The position numbers and the translations under genes are program-made. From Haladaptatus caseinilyticus (GTDB taxonomy: Archaea; Halobacteriota; Halobacteria; Halobacteriales; Haladaptataceae): DNA of 64,000 nucleotides. This document shows positions 63,915 through 64,000 of this stretch, in pieces (positions within the stretch are counted from its first letter, which is position 1; every line of letters starts with the position of its first letter). The stretch covers positions 310,001-374,000 of the forward strand of contig NZ_CP111037.1 in assembly GCF_026248685.1 (NCBI RefSeq), read 5' to 3'. The notes under the pieces are model-generated. The model was not told the origin of the DNA. It worked only from the letters and a program-made list of their open reading frames with translations, and did not search any database.

Positions 63915-63975
63915 GATAGATTTCTGAGAAAATATCCCGATAGATATCTAGAAAAGTAGATAGATATTCAGGTAT
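63915..63975. repeat. three GATAGAT repeats at the right edge
   Basis: GATAGAT-like units start at 63915, 63939 and 63959 in an AT-rich stretch after the epimerase gene. The middle copy includes a perfect palindrome TAGATATCTA (63941-63950). They may be operator units for a gene beyond the window; the bases 63826-64000 hold no recognised gene. Confidence 0.4.
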
Positions 63976-64000
63976 CTGTTTACGAAGCCACCGTGATAGA

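Noticed and set aside
1-64000. CRISPR array, insertion sequence or prophage
   Set aside because: No regularly spaced repeats of CRISPR size, no transposase, integrase or phage structural genes, and no terminal inverted repeats were found by reading.

Overview
The window looks like chromosomal DNA of a haloarchaeon (class Halobacteria). Its proteins are acidic, it carries haloarchaea-typical families (Bat/HTH-10 regulators, a HalX response regulator, Tat-type lipoproteins, an XPB-like helicase), and many starts have a TATA-like AT-rich box about 26 bp upstream, as in leaderless haloarchaeal mRNAs. I saw no rRNA, no convincing tRNA, no CRISPR, no insertion sequence and no prophage. Genus cannot be fixed from sequence alone; the complete glycerol plus PTS-dependent dihydroxyacetone set recalls Haloferax and its relatives (inference).

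Layout. 0-4.8 kb: end of an old-yellow-enzyme gene, an XPB-like helicase, a small exported protein, and a frameshifted threonine synthase coupled to an HpcH/HpaI aldolase. 4.8-16 kb: a FAD/Fe-S 2-hydroxyacid dehydrogenase, a PadR regulator close to RosR, a second regulator, small membrane proteins, an SDR, a broken DUF456 gene, a DUF192 lipoprotein, an acetyltransferase, an HdeD-like protein, a HalX response regulator and two small HTH/zinc-ribbon proteins. 16.4-23.8 kb: dhaK, dhaL, dhaM (+) facing a reverse operon glpK-glpF-small membrane protein-ptsH-ptsI. Together these can take up and phosphorylate glycerol, and pass phosphate from PEP via EI, HPr and DhaM to dihydroxyacetone.

24-34.5 kb: a decayed acetyltransferase, an aldo-keto reductase, a nuclease/lamin-tail gene split by a stop, a SHOCT protein, an HhH-MutS-like ATPase, a large PAS/GAF/Bat sensor-regulator, a DUF389 protein and a secreted trypsin-fold protein. 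34.6-38.8 kb: an iron/siderophore ABC import operon holding an FAD oxidoreductase, with two perfect and one near-perfect DtxR-type palindromes. 39-50.4 kb: an M24 peptidase, an AI-2E-family transporter, a stop-interrupted DUF7504 gene, a CPBP protease coupled to an atypical SDR, a PQQ-type dehydrogenase pseudogene, a Spo0M-like protein, a dicarboxylate/amino-acid symporter, a thioredoxin, TatA and an acidic membrane protein. 50.4-58.9 kb: gamma-glutamyltransferase, DUF1028 and a five-gene peptide ABC operon with ATGA overlaps. 59-63.8 kb: a Bat-type regulator, an MFS transporter, a ThDP enzyme and an NAD-sugar epimerase.

Six genes carry frameshifts or in-frame stops (thrC, DUF456, GNAT, nuclease-LTD, DUF7504, PQQ dehydrogenase). 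Three of the frameshifts look like one extra G in a G run, so sequencing error must be excluded; others carry several lesions and look truly decayed. I found no wholly new multi-gene system. The best leads are the FAD protein inside the iron operon, the unknown two-helix protein inside the glycerol/PTS operon, and the ggt-DUF1028-peptide transporter neighbourhood.
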